From assembly GCF_000328475.2 (NCBI RefSeq), contig NC_026480.1:868001-932000 (forward strand): a stretch of DNA of 64,000 nt. Reading direction: 5' to 3'. Position 1 is the stretch's first letter. Each line of letters starts with the position of its first letter. Source of the DNA: Mycosarcoma maydis (lineage: Eukaryota; Basidiomycota; Ustilaginomycetes; Ustilaginales). Under the pieces are notes generated by a model. That model was given only the letters and a program-made list of their open reading frames with translations. It did not search any database and was not told the origin of the DNA. Shown piece after piece: positions 39,571 through 50,230 of the stretch. Both the position numbers and the translations under genes were made by a program.

Positions 39571-40149
39571 CTTGACGTTGTTCCGGGAGCGATGGGTCCA
39601 GTAGAGAGAGGTGTATGGTAGGGAAGAAGGCTGACGGGTACAGATGTGAGAAGGTATGGATGGACACGTGAAATATTGGGCACGCCAACCTATGTAACCG
39701 CGTCAAACTTTCACGGCTCTGGAACGTGCGCAGCGTCTCATGTCTGCAGCGAAAAATATTCAAGACTCCACTCATGTCTCTTTCCGGTTGATCGCCGAAC
39801 CGTGGCTCTGTGACTCGTGACTCTCGTTTCTCTTTCCAGTCGTGAGTTAAATTAACTTAGCGCTTTTATTTAAAAAGGCAAACCCTAACATGCAAAATCG
39901 ATTCGCTTGTTGTCTCGAGCACGTCACACGCCGGCACTCGGAGCGGCGTTGAAGAGGTCGTGTCTTCTCTGCCTTAGCCTCGGCAGAAACAATCAGGAAT
40001 CGACATGCACAGCTGCACAACACAGCTATCAGGCACCTGACAGATCCTCTTCTGACACTTGAACGCCTTTGTCTTGGCATTGATTGGTAGGGATTCGTAC
40101 ACTGAGCACTTTGACATCCACCACTACGTGCTGTAAACGAAAACACGAG
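39571..40149. promoter_or_regulatory. Divergent promoter of membrane-protein and hydrolase genes
   Basis: 579 bp. No gene is seen. It has scattered CACGTG and CGTGA words but no exact AATCACGAAT. Confidence 0.45.
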
Positions 40150-41277
40150 ATGGTGCTCGGTTTAGGAAAGAAAAAGAGCAAAGTGCTCCAGACAGCATCT
40201 ACCACAGAATCCAATATTACTGCACCCGGCAGCAACCCTCATCCTCAGAAGCGAGGCTCATCACGGCTCGCTCATGGCCGAGGTCAAGTGGAGGATAATC
40301 TTGCTGTTCCGACACGATACAAGTACGGTAACGAGATTTCCAAGGCGGCTGTTGATGTTGCAGGTCTTCCTGTCAACGTATTTGGGCTTGATGAGCTCAC
40401 ACCTGCTCCATCTCGCGCAAGTGCACCTCCCGCGCCACCGGTTTGCGTGGTAATCCATATGCATGGTCGAGGCGGCTCGGCTGACAACGAGGAAAGGATT
40501 GCTCGTCAGCTCTACGACCGCATTTCACGTGACAAGGCAGCCTACCGAGCCCAACAGAATGGCGGCCTCATTGCTACCACATCCATGCAGCGCGATCATT
40601 TGCTCGTTACCTTTGATGCTCGCAATCATGGACACCGCACCACCAACCCAGAAGGGCAGAAAGCATGGAAGCAAGGAAATACACGGCACGCAATGGATCT
40701 GTATGGTATGATCGTCGGCGACGCACGCGATGCATCTTTTCTTGTCGATTTCTTGCCTTGCTATCTTTTCCCACAAGATGACAGAACGGTGGCCGAGTGG
40801 GTGATCACTGGCAAATCTCTAGGAGGGCACTCTACCTGGCACGCGCTCGCTGAGGATCCCCGCTTCAAGATCGGCGTACCTATGATCGGCATGCCCGATT
40901 TCTCTCGGCTGCTCGCTTCCCGGACAAGAACTTCATTCGTGACCAACGGGCCGCCATACGTACCAGCGAGTCTCAAGGCGCTGGCCAACCAGATTGATCC
41001 GGCACGCACCGCGTATGATAGCTTTGATTCACGACGAAACCCCTTTTGGGGCAAGAAGATCTGTGTGCTCAGCGGAGCCGAGGACAAGTTGGTGCTCTGG
41101 GACTGGAATCATGACTTTCTCAAGGCGCTTGTCGTGGGTGAGCCTACGGGTCCCAAGGGCGAGATGCCAGGTTTGAAAATTCACAGGAGACCAGGCGTGG
41201 GCCATGAAGTGACTGAAGAGATGGTGGAGGAGGCAGGCGAGTGGATATGGAGATGGGGCATCGTGGTGCCAGAGTAG
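40150..41277 (+). CDS. Alpha/beta-hydrolase fold protein, 375 aa
   Basis: ATG 40150 is the first in-frame ATG. A hydrophilic N terminus (MVLGLGKKKSKVLQ) is followed by an alpha/beta-hydrolase core. The oxyanion segment is HMHGRGGSADN, with FDARNHGHR next. The nucleophile elbow is GKSLGGHST (Ser near residue 228). Candidate Asp is in SGAEDKLVLW and the final His in GVGHEVTEEM. The layout resembles dienelactone-hydrolase or esterase-like proteins. The substrate is unknown, and there is neither signal peptide nor membrane helix. The triad looks complete, so it is likely an active serine hydrolase in the cytosol. Confidence 0.8.
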   Translation: MVLGLGKKKSKVLQTASTTESNITAPGSNPHPQKRGSSRLAHGRGQVEDNLAVPTRYKYGNEISKAAVDVAGLPVNVFGLDELTPAPSRASAPPAPPVCVVIHMHGRGGSADNEERIARQLYDRISRDKAAYRAQQNGGLIATTSMQRDHLLVTFDARNHGHRTTNPEGQKAWKQGNTRHAMDLYGMIVGDARDASFLVDFLPCYLFPQDDRTVAEWVITGKSLGGHSTWHALAEDPRFKIGVPMIGMPDFSRLLASRTRTSFVTNGPPYVPASLKALANQIDPARTAYDSFDSRRNPFWGKKICVLSGAEDKLVLWDWNHDFLKALVVGEPTGPKGEMPGLKIHRRPGVGHEVTEEMVEEAGEWIWRWGIVVPE

Positions 41278-41709
41278 TTGTAACCAAGTGCTGCGAGTGT
41301 GGAGTAAGAACGTCACTTCACGGCCGAGAGACGATCACAGATCGCAATCACGAATCTGTGAGCAATATTCACGATCGTGACTTTCCCTCGCTGACCAATC
41401 GCAAAGGTGTTGTTTAGAAATCCAAATTTGGCCAGAAGCAAGCAATCTTCGGGTGCTGCAGCAGCTGCTGTTCTCACATTCATTTCCGGCTGTCCGGTCT
41501 AACGCGCGCACCGGCCTACGCACACATACTCGTGACTCTCACCACCTTGCTCTTCTTTTAGGCTTGTCTTCCTTCACCATCCCCATCGCCTATCGCACTT
41601 TTTCTGTGCCATACCACTACGTCCGCTTCGCATCGCATTCAGTGCCGCACTCTTCTGTATTTTCATCCTACACTTCAACCCCACTAAGCACACTAGAGTC
41701 CTCCACATC
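41278..41709. other. Intergenic upstream of the cytochrome b5 gene
   Basis: 432 bp holding AATCACGAAT at 41346-41355 followed by an inverted TTCACGATCGTGA. Pyrimidine-rich DNA fills the last 150 bp before the ATG. No gene is seen. Confidence 0.5.
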
Positions 41710-42222
41710 ATGGGAAAGCAAGTCGACCTGAACGAGCTCAAGAACCACAAGTCTGGTGAGTTTCCTCAAAGTCGACCTTGAGTGCTAAGCCGATTTAGCT
41801 CTTTACAGACTGGAATACTGACCAACATGTCCATAATTGCCCTATGCCTTGTGCCTACCTTTGACCTGCTCTCCGTCTCATGGCTGCGCGTTCGACCTCA
41901 CAGAGGATTCGGCTTGGGTTGTTGTAGAGGGGAAGGTCTACGATGTCACTGGATTCCTTGACGACGTAAGTACCATTACAGGGTCTTCTGAAGGAATTGC
42001 ATGTGAGATTTGTTCTGACAAAGAGTCTGTTCTCGGTCCTCTTCTGTTCCGAACGATATGATTCAACCCTGCTCTTAGCATCCAGGAGGAAAGAAGATTT
42101 TGCTCAAGAACTGTGGCAAGGACGCCACAGAGGCTTTCTGGACCTACCACAGCGAGAAGATCCTCGAAAAGGTCGCCCAGGAGTACCACATTGGCGAACT
42201 CAAGGACTCCGCTAAGCTCTAA
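41710..42222 (+). CDS. Small soluble cytochrome b5-like heme protein (three exons)
   Basis: Exons are 41710-41755, 41904-41965 and 42079-42222, giving 83 aa. Introns have GTGAGT and GTAAGT donors and CACAG and CTTAG acceptors. The spliced protein reads MGKQVDLNELKNHKSEDSAW at the N terminus, then VYDVTGFLDD joined exactly to HPGGKKILL. This is the b5 heme-binding core with axial His in HPGG. The second axial His is probably in FWTYHSEKIL. There is no membrane tail, and the length is near the minimal b5 domain, so it is a free-standing electron carrier. The partner enzyme is not evident from neighbours. Confidence 0.9.
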
Positions 42223-42796
42223 TGATGATCAGCGATCGCATCTGAAGTCATAAAGAACAGTTTTGTCCATACACAAGTGATCGTTGGTTGATGATACCAT
42301 TTCATAACGTCACCACTGCGCGTCGCTTTGGTCTCGTCTTCGGGAAGGTTGAGTGAGCGACTACACGATGATCAGCCTAGCTATCAGCCTAGCTGTGAGG
42401 TTGAGTCTGAGTATTTGACAGGCAGGGATGCTGTTCTCGCCAGAGCAAGGAACCAAGACGGGAGAGTCAAGACAGCGTCTATTTGTGATTGGTCTCGCCA
42501 TTTGCCCGGACAAGAAAGCCAGAGTGCAATGAACAACAGACAAAACAGCTTCAGCTCGAGTTTCCGTCCTAACTAACCGAACTTATGTGCCATGACGAAA
42601 CTGCCGTGAACTATGTGATATCAGGGTCTTACCAGCTTTTTCGACCGTAATTTTGAGATTCACAGATTCGCGATTCAAGATTCCCGTGTTTGCTAGGCTA
42701 CCTCGTTTGGAAAAGCCTTCCTCATGATTCTTGCTTCGTCACCTTTCCGCCTTGCCCTTTCCACCTCAATTGCGGTTCCTGGTTCAAGATGACAAT
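42223..42796. other. Intergenic between cytochrome b5 and RIT1
   Basis: 574 bp. It has a perfect 12-bp tandem duplication (ATCAGCCTAGCT) at 42371-42394. No gene is seen. Confidence 0.5.
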
Positions 42797-44410
42797 ATGA
42801 TCACGAAGCAGCATGCTGAGAGCTCTACCTTACTTGCTCCATATGCTCGCCAAGACTGGAAACACAGCGATCGTATCAAGCGCGAATCCCGGCACATCTA
42901 CAACAAACTTCACTCGATCTCTCACGACTCTGCATTCGTTCATCAGATCCACTCGCTCTTCTCTTCTCTCCTACTCATAGCAAATTTGAGATGCGGAGCA
43001 TGGTACACAGACCCAACGATCACCTCTGCCGTCTCGTACTTCAAGTCCACTGATGGTCACACGCATCAATGGAGTTTCAGCTTGAAACGGTCCAACCTCC
43101 ACCTGGTGCCTGCAATTGCTCATGCAGGAGGAGCGATCGTTGTCGACTCGACCAGACGGGGGAAAAGCATGCCGGATGCTTTAAGCAAGACCATCCCAAT
43201 CTGGTGCGCCGTGCTGAACAAGGCATCGAACAGAAAATTTGGCTGCCCTCCGGAGAACAAAGAGGGTTTCCTCTTGCACACTCCACAATGGTTGATTCCG
43301 CCGACCGAACACGATCAGATTCTGGCAAAAATTGATAGCTTTGTGACTTCATTGCTCGACTCGGACCTCGAAGTTCCGCAGCTGAAGAAGCCGCTCAAAC
43401 CGATCTTCATCACACCGCAGACGGATCTCGATACGATTTCAGAGTCGAAACAGGCAGTCTTTACTCCAATCATCCTGGTGTCGACATCGAAGTTCATCCT
43501 GGACTCAGCGCAGCTCAATGCGCATGATATCGAAAACTCGCACAGATCCAAAGACAAGTTCATCTATGTACAAGGAGCAGGTGACGATCACGAGAACTGG
43601 GCACGCGGCCTGACTCCAGAAGCGTTCTGGAAGCATCGTACGCAACTTCTTGCATGCGACAAGGAAAGCCTTGAGGCACTGGTGGACACTATAGTTGCAG
43701 AGGAGGCGTCATCCGTTCAACCAGGCGGATATTGGTTCACACCACTTTCCGTATCACGTCTTACTGACTGCCCGCCAGTTGCGACTATCGCTTCTGAAGG
43801 TGGATCAGACGTACAGATTGGAGCCACAAGAGTCTCCATTGGCACTCGGACAGCACATCACGTCTTTTCAGCTCAAGAGAAAAATCAATACGGCTTGATC
43901 ATTCACTTTACTGGCTCACCGATGTCTGCCGTTAGCGATGAGCAAACCAGTCAACTCGCTGGATCTCTCTCGTCTCTCCGCCTCTCGCCGGATATAGAGC
44001 CCAGAGCAAGGATCCTCCAACTTCAGATGTCACCGAACAAAAAGGGTATATTAGCTGTCCGCACTGCCTATTCACCAGCCATTGATCTAGCCCATCGCAC
44101 ACTTGTCTCCGCACCTTCTTTGTCGACAGACAGAGCTCAGGTACTTATCTGCTGTCAGGACGGCAAAAATTTGTCTGGAAGCCTTGCGGTAGCTATCCTA
44201 GCATCGTGCTTCACAGACCAGCGCCAACTGATCACAGATGATACAGCTCGATCACAACATACAGCTGAAATCAGCAAGGACACAACAAAGAGAAGATTGC
44301 AGTGGCTTGTCAGTGCCAATCCTCGTGCGGCACCTAGCCGAGCATTTCTTCTCCGCGTCAACGAGCTTCTCATCAGTCCTCGTCGCCGACCGACTAGGAG
44401 CAATGCATAG
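42797..44410 (+). CDS. RIT1: Initiator tRNA 2'-O-ribosyl phosphate transferase
   Basis: The first in-frame ATG is 42797; upstream the frame is open only with a TTG. It gives 537 aa. Signature segments are LIANLRCGAWY, YFKSTDGHTHQW, IVVDSTRRGKSMPDALSKT and IPIWCAVLN. The C-terminal part has a phosphatase-like loop VLICCQDGKNLSGSLAVAIL, as in the Rit1 C-terminal domain. Family knowledge: Rit1 adds a phosphoribosyl group to A64 of initiator tRNA-Met, so that it is not used in elongation. It occurs in fungi and plants. Length is close to the ~513 aa yeast enzyme. The 3' end lies only 53 bp from the convergent REV7 stop. Confidence 0.95.
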   Translation: MITKQHAESSTLLAPYARQDWKHSDRIKRESRHIYNKLHSISHDSAFVHQIHSLFSSLLLIANLRCGAWYTDPTITSAVSYFKSTDGHTHQWSFSLKRSNLHLVPAIAHAGGAIVVDSTRRGKSMPDALSKTIPIWCAVLNKASNRKFGCPPENKEGFLLHTPQWLIPPTEHDQILAKIDSFVTSLLDSDLEVPQLKKPLKPIFITPQTDLDTISESKQAVFTPIILVSTSKFILDSAQLNAHDIENSHRSKDKFIYVQGAGDDHENWARGLTPEAFWKHRTQLLACDKESLEALVDTIVAEEASSVQPGGYWFTPLSVSRLTDCPPVATIASEGGSDVQIGATRVSIGTRTAHHVFSAQEKNQYGLIIHFTGSPMSAVSDEQTSQLAGSLSSLRLSPDIEPRARILQLQMSPNKKGILAVRTAYSPAIDLAHRTLVSAPSLSTDRAQVLICCQDGKNLSGSLAVAILASCFTDQRQLITDDTARSQHTAEISKDTTKRRLQWLVSANPRAAPSRAFLLRVNELLISPRRRPTRSNA

Positions 44411-44463
44411 AGCATCAATGTATTGTACCGGACTTTTCAGAGCAACGCTATAGAGCAATGAGA

Positions 44464-45768
44464 TCAAAAGCTGCCACTGAGCTGACCACCATACTCATCC
44501 CTTACACTCTGACTGGTTCCGCTCGGTGAATTGGGTGCAGATGAAGACGATTCCGAGTCCGATTCAGCTGCGCGTGTTTCGCCCAGTACCATTCTTGCAC
44601 GTTTGCGTTTGGCTTTGGCGTGTGCGTAATCCAGTTCTGCCTGAGCCTGGGCCAAACCTGGCTCGTCCAAGTCTCGCTCCGCTTCCAGACGGCGTGCCCG
44701 ATTCTTGACGTCTCTCGCGCTTCCCCCTGCTCCGGAGGATACGTCGATCTGAGTAGCCTTGGACAGCAGCAGTTCGTCTTCAACACCGCAAGCTATGCGC
44801 GTTGGTTGCGCAGACGTAGGCCGAATGTTCTTCTGATTCGGCGGAGAGCTGTGAGACGATTGCCGCTGGCCTGACTTGGCGTAGATGTCTTCTTCGACAT
44901 AGAGCATGAGGTTGATGACGCCCGAGTCGAGTGTTTTGATTGGACGTATTTTGGGGGCCAGGCCATCCGCATCGTGTCCGTTGCTCGGGCGATTGCGGCA
45001 GGCTCCAGAAGAACGCCCTAGATTTTCAGCATCAGCAGGAATCCAATCTCCTGTACTTGCTTCGTTCTGATCCTTTCCCAGAGGCGGCATGTCATCGTCT
45101 ACCATCTCGAGCACCACAGCGAACGTGAGCTCAGCGGTAGATGCGACGTCCCCGTCATGACCCTTGAAAGCTACTGCGGTCGGCATGTCGTACAAAATTC
45201 CGTCGACAACCATGAGCTTCTGCATAAATCCTCTAAACATCATCTCAAGCTCATTGCTCGTCACATTGTGGGATATCGCCAGATCTCTGTCTCGCTCGTC
45301 CATCAATGAGAAGGGCTGGATGTAGTCCAGGTTGAAAACAAAGCGCTCGTATGCGTCGCCAGGGCTGGCATTGCTACCATCGCTCGAAGTTGGTTCGACT
45401 GAAGATCCGCATCCTTGTATACGGTCAGTCGGATCTATGACAATATTGGGTCGAATGACGAGAATGACTTTGCGGACGGTACTCTTCTCGATCTCGATTC
45501 GAAGCGCCGCCAATACGCGGGAAATGTATTCGTTGAGTCCAGGATGTCGTGATTGGTAGCAGGGATGACTGTACTTTTTGCGTCGAGCAAACACATCGTA
45601 TGGGTACACTGACCGCATACATAGAATCGTGTGAAATGCGACCTCGAGAAAGTCGATGATGCCGGACACAAGTTGATTGTAAGAGAGTGGTGAGTCTTCT
45701 AGCCGGTCCCGCGGTGGAACCGCCTTTGAGTGATCACTGTCAAGCTGACGCGCTTTGCCTTTGTCCAT
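44464..45768 (-). CDS. REV7: HORMA-domain protein Rev7 (MAD2L2), with long C-terminal tail
   Basis: A 434 aa single-exon gene. The HORMA domain spans about residues 28-270, with FLEVAFHTILCMRSVYPYDVF, RKKYSHPCYQSRHPGLNEY and ERFVFNLDY, all diagnostic of Rev7. It is interrupted by an insertion of about 15 residues near 130. Family knowledge: Rev7 is the accessory subunit of DNA polymerase zeta and links it to Rev1 in translesion synthesis in the nucleus. Typical Rev7 is ~210-250 aa. Here an extra ~160 residues form a disordered, basic then Ser/Glu-rich tail (KAKRKRARMVLGE, ESDSESSSS). The tail could carry regulatory or protein-binding sites, which is inference. Confidence 0.9.
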   Translation of the reverse strand: MDKGKARQLDSDHSKAVPPRDRLEDSPLSYNQLVSGIIDFLEVAFHTILCMRSVYPYDVFARRKKYSHPCYQSRHPGLNEYISRVLAALRIEIEKSTVRKVILVIRPNIVIDPTDRIQGCGSSVEPTSSDGSNASPGDAYERFVFNLDYIQPFSLMDERDRDLAISHNVTSNELEMMFRGFMQKLMVVDGILYDMPTAVAFKGHDGDVASTAELTFAVVLEMVDDDMPPLGKDQNEASTGDWIPADAENLGRSSGACRNRPSNGHDADGLAPKIRPIKTLDSGVINLMLYVEEDIYAKSGQRQSSHSSPPNQKNIRPTSAQPTRIACGVEDELLLSKATQIDVSSGAGGSARDVKNRARRLEAERDLDEPGLAQAQAELDYAHAKAKRKRARMVLGETRAAESDSESSSSAPNSPSGTSQSVRDEYGGQLSGSF

Positions 45769-46100
45769 TTGCGGTTAATGAATGAGCGATGGCTCGCACA
45801 GCTTCAGCCGGCGAAGGAGTTCCCTACAAGACTGGCGCGTTGAGGTCGTGAACGAGGCGTCTTCCCATGCTGTGACCGATGCTGGAAGATCACAACCTTT
45901 GTAGCTGAGCATTCAGGGTCCAGTTATGTACAAGAAAGTCATAAGCTCGGAAATCGGTTGTCATCCTCTACATTTCAAGAAGAAACTAAAAAGCTGTGAC
46001 CCTTCTTCCATCTTGCCCAACAACATCCTACAATCGTTCTAAGCATTCAAGCAGCTCCCCGCCTCTTCTTTTTCCAGGTAGAGGGAGCCTTCCATCGACC
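45769..46100. promoter_or_regulatory. Divergent promoter REV7 / CCCH zinc-finger gene
   Basis: 332 bp shared upstream region. No gene is seen. The exact length depends on the uncertain start of the zinc-finger gene. Confidence 0.45.
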
Positions 46101-48281
46101 ATGTGGAAGGTCAAAATGATGGCTTCAAGCTGTCTGACTTCCAGCAGCTCGATTTCCCTCATGGAGTCGATACTTCTTCCTCATCAGACGATCCGTGCGG
46201 CCACAACCGTCACCCATGCAGGCTACAAGCGAAGAGAAAGGATACAAGAAAGCTCAGCATATGGTGGAAAGCATACAATCAAGCCGGAGGCATCGTTAGC
46301 AGCAAGGCCAAAATCAAGAACACGCGCTTTTCAAGGGTCAACACGCCAGCAAGACAAGGTTGCGAGTCCTCCGTACAATAATAAGGACGAGAGAAGGAGT
46401 AATTATGCATATAGCATAAAGAATGTACGTAAGGATACCTCTACCTCCTTCTTTGTCAAAAAGCAGTCCTCAGAAAGCACATCTGCCGATGCTCCTCAAC
46501 AAATACAAGAGAAAGGTCACAAATGCTTAGAGGACTCACAGACTACAGCCTCAATAGAACGTGATACGCAGTACGTACTCGACAGAGAACAAGCCGCAGA
46601 AGAGGAAGCGCAAAGGCGAGATGAGCTTTCCACAGCTCAAGATCGACTGCGGGAATTTTTCTCCAAGGCCAAACAGAGCAGTAGCGCTCTCGCCTCACCC
46701 AAAGTCACATCTGCATCTATCCCAGAGGCTGAGAGTCCGACGCCTGAAGACGAGGCATATGCAGCCATCGAAGGAACACGATCAAGGTCGGAGATCGAAA
46801 GGAATCAAGAAACAGTCGCATCTGTGTCCGATACGTCTTTGACATCTCCCAAGTTTACGCGTCCCACTCTTGCTCAACTTCAAAGTGTAGAATTGGATCA
46901 ATTTGCCGGACTCTACCAGTCTCAGACTGCCTGGAATCCGAACCAAGACATTGTGCTCATGCAAGATGGTCCCGAGCGCAAGTCGTTGGTTCGCGAGGGG
47001 CTTATGCAAGGTGGTCGACAATACATTGTTGTCATCTTGGATGGGGACAATCTGCTCTTCGATCCTCGTCTACTGAACAAAGGCTACGAAGGAGGCAAGT
47101 TCTTCTGTGAGGAGCTACGTCAACGCATCGCCAAGAAGCATCGCTTGATACCACAAAAGCTCGATCTACGCATCCGCTTTTTCTCTTCCCAGAATGCGCT
47201 AGCCAGCGTCCTTTACCAAAAGCGAGTGGTTAGGAAGGAGCTTCTCTTCGACTTTCTACAAGCCTTGACGGACGCTAATCTGAACAACTATGTCGTCAAT
47301 GTTGGACGGGGGTTTCAAGCAGCCGATCTGCGAGTCAAGGCCGCTTTGGTTGATGCGATCCTAGATCCAGGATGCTTTCGTGCTTATTTGGGAGGCTTGG
47401 ATGATTTCGGATATAAAGAAGATCTCAATGCGATCCATGAAATGGGTCTTCTTGAAAGCAGGGTTCACTTGATTCAAGTGCCAGGCTACGCCGTCGAGTC
47501 CAAGGTGTACAAGCGATATGCGCATCGGGCGATCGACCTCGATTACCTGTTCAAGAATCAAGAGACTGCTCTGCGGAGCATGGAGAATTATGTAAGTGTG
47601 GTCGGATCCGGACGGCAGATCTGGGGGCGCCAAGAATCTTCGTCTCGCCCTCGTGGCCAAACACTCTCGGCTAAAAGCTAGGCATAAGTTGTAAGCCGCA
47701 ACCCTGCCAGCTCCCAGCTTATTCTTGAGCCCTGTCAGCTCTCTGAGTTGCTGAGAGATGCAGCAGCATTATCATACTAACATTTCCTCTCTCGTTATCC
47801 TTTTATTTTTTGGGGGAGCTCGCTGCGCCTTGTTACGCATCATCTTCTCGCGTGCACAGAATCGTGAGGCGTTTGACACCGTTGATGAAGTGACAAAGAC
47901 GACTACGTCGACACCGTGCGTCTTTTACCATCTCACCGAAAAGGGCTGCTTGCAAGGTGATATGTGCACTTACTCGCATGAGCCCATCTCAACAGCTCAC
48001 AAAGAGGGTATCAGATTTCGGCTCAAGCATCGAAAGTGTCCTACCCTCTCAAGGGGTGAGGAATGTCACTTTGGCGACGATTGTCTTTTTGCGTAAGTTT
48101 CTCGCTTCTCCCTTCTTGGATTCCATTGCCCGGTCCTCCGTTTTGTCCATTGTTTTCCGGCGGCGTCGAGCATGGCAACAAGCGGACTCTCAACGGTGGC
48201 GAAAATGTCAGATGGTTCCGAGCAGACGTCTGACCTATCTAGACCCTTTCCGCATGCCCCTTCTTGAACGACAGGCACTGA
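46101..48281 (+). CDS. DUF7923-like (NYN-type) and CCCH zinc-finger protein (three-exon model)
   Basis: Exon 1 is 46101-47591, exon 2 is 47860-48092 and exon 3 is a proposed 48275-48281. A charged, poorly conserved N-terminal half is followed by a domain starting YIVVILDGDNLLFDPRLL and ending LIQVPGYAVESKVYKRYAH. It resembles the NYN/PIN-like DUF7923 found in fungal CCCH proteins. Splicing at Tyr-Asn (ENY/NREAF) attaches two CCCH fingers: CVFYHLTEKGCLQGDMCTYSH, and CPTLSRGEECHFGDDCLFA, which needs a final His. A GTAAGT donor follows that Ala codon, and joining to 48275 supplies GCG CAC TGA, which completes the finger and ends the protein. The N terminus is uncertain. Likely an RNA-binding or RNA-cleaving protein, by inference. 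Confidence 0.65.
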
Positions 48282-49589
48282 TCTCGCTTGCGACACGATT
48301 TGAAGCCGTCATGGAACCAGCATCATCTATCAAGCGCTGCCAACACCGCACTCCGATCACGAATACTGTTGCATCAGGATGTCACCTTGGCGCAAGGCCG
48401 GGGCCGTTCATAAGGACAGAGACTACAATTTAGCTTAACATGACATTTCCGGATTGACTGGCTCACTGATGACATTATGGGTCAACCAGCTCACGGAATT
48501 AACCATCGGCAGACGTTATCAGTTCCGTTCAGCAATTCGGTACAGGAACGACAACGATGACTTGGAGGCACATGGTCACACCGTCTAAAACACCCGGCTT
48601 TGCCAGGTACACAGATCGCCGAAATGATGGACAGGGGGAGTTTGACTATCCCACGTGTGCTGGGCGGCACAGGTCTTGGCATCCTCAGCCATTGGGAGCT
48701 TGCCATTTTCAAGACTGCTCGTTGTATGCTCGTCTGTCTTTCGGAGCAAGCCTCTCCGGTCCTTCAGTTTCATCATTGCAAGTCGACCGTAACCCAAAAT
48801 GGATCAGCATTGTACTATAAATCAGTGTACACCTTAACTGGGGCTCTCATGATGAGTTGATCGCTTTTAGCAAGACATCGGCACGTTCTCTTGTCACCAT
48901 TTTGATAAACGTTGGTTATCGTCATCCTCTCAAGTTTGATGGCAATCGTGATTGCTACTGGCTGATTTGACTGCAATCGCGACTATTTTAGACCAAACTC
49001 GAGACTTGTATTGCCAAAGCGAAGAATCTAAACACGACGTCGAAAGCAAAAATGTGAGTATAAATCTCCGGAGGGGACAGAACAGAAGCGGAGAAATAGG
49101 CAGCACATCAGCGTGGTAGCCTAAATCGGCAAGTAGTCTCCACATGCCAAGCCCGTCATCAGACTTACGTCAATTTGCGTGACCGTCTCATATGTAGGCA
49201 CCTGAAGAGAGCAAGAATATACACGTCTTGGCAGCATCTTGGCACAAGCTGTACCAGGTCTTTTGACAGGCCAAGCGCCATCCTCGAAGCTTGCTCAACG
49301 TTTGCAACCAGAAATTTCGAACCATCCGCAAAGGTCTTGGCCTGCTTCTTTTATCTTCTCTGCCGTATCCGGTTACAGGTTCTGTATTCCTTCTGCATCG
49401 TGCCTGGCACATTTGCTGCTTCTTCGAATCACCATTTCCCGCTAACTAGCCACAACTAGCCCTCAATGATGACGCATTAACTCGCTCACTCCGCCCTGAG
49501 CGTCGCTAAACTCCGCTGAGCTGACCCACTATCTTTTTGTTACTGTCTGCTGGATCCTTGATATTTCTCGCTTTCAAGCTGCCACAGTG

Positions 49590-49754
49590 ATGGCGCACTC
49601 TTCGCTTGTGCTTCAGTGCTTACGGCCAGATGCCAATGGCTGCGTTGCTGATTATCACTTATCTGCAGAAATCGTCAATGATGCCGCCCGCCGCGGTCTT
49701 GGCATTCAGCAGCCACGCTTTGCGGACACCAAGCGCGTGGCCTTGGTCAAGTAG
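49590..49754 (+). CDS. Possible small protein, 54 aa
   Basis: An ATG-to-TAG frame with codon use like the neighbouring genes (many C-ending codons). The peptide (MAHSSLVLQCLRPD..., ...DAARRGLGIQQPRF) has no signal peptide, membrane helix or recognised homology. It may be a chance ORF, or an upstream ORF in the ENA leader. Confidence 0.2.
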   Translation: MAHSSLVLQCLRPDANGCVADYHLSAEIVNDAARRGLGIQQPRFADTKRVALVK

Positions 49755-49989
49755 TGTCATCGCTATCCTGAAATGATGCGCAACCCTCTGTGACTCTGAA
49801 ACTGCTTGCTCGCGATCAGTATGCCTCTTCCAAAGCCCAGACACAGCACAAGTGCCCTGAACTTGATATCTTATGTCGGCTGCCTTCGGTCTTGGCTTTT
49901 CTTTCCGGCTCTTTCCAGGGTCCCGTCCTCCCTGTATCTCAGAAAGCGTTAGTGGGACCGATCCAAAGTTGTAAGGTATATAACCTCGA

Positions 49990-50230
49990 GCCTCCGGCGG
50001 CTTCTTCAATCTCCTTCTTTCCACCAACCCCAACATCGATCAAGGCTAAACTATTTCCCCTTCCCTCAGCTCTATGCTCCCCCCTGCCTTCTCTCCATAC
50101 CCTTCAACATTCCCGACTAGATTCAGGGACGCCACTTGCTCAACGCTCAAGCTTCCATAGCCCTCGAGCGGCCCTACATCAATCTACACATTCTGCTTGT
50201 CGACCTACCTGTCCGTGATAGGCGACTGAG
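49990..50230 (+). promoter_or_regulatory. Pyrimidine-rich promoter/leader of the ENA gene
   Basis: About 240 bp dominated by C and T on the coding strand, ending ~50 bp before ATG 50283. CT-rich blocks near the transcription start are usual in strongly expressed filamentous and basidiomycete fungal genes. Confidence 0.45.

Noticed and set aside
42371..42394. Perfect 12-bp tandem duplication ATCAGCCTAGCT
   Set aside because: It is real but short and isolated in an intergenic region. No function is suggested beyond slippage.
48557..48820. A translated CHFQDCSLYA segment resembling part of a CCCH finger
   Set aside because: It lacks the first Cys spacing and the final His, and no splice path connects it sensibly to the upstream zinc-finger gene. 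Probably chance.
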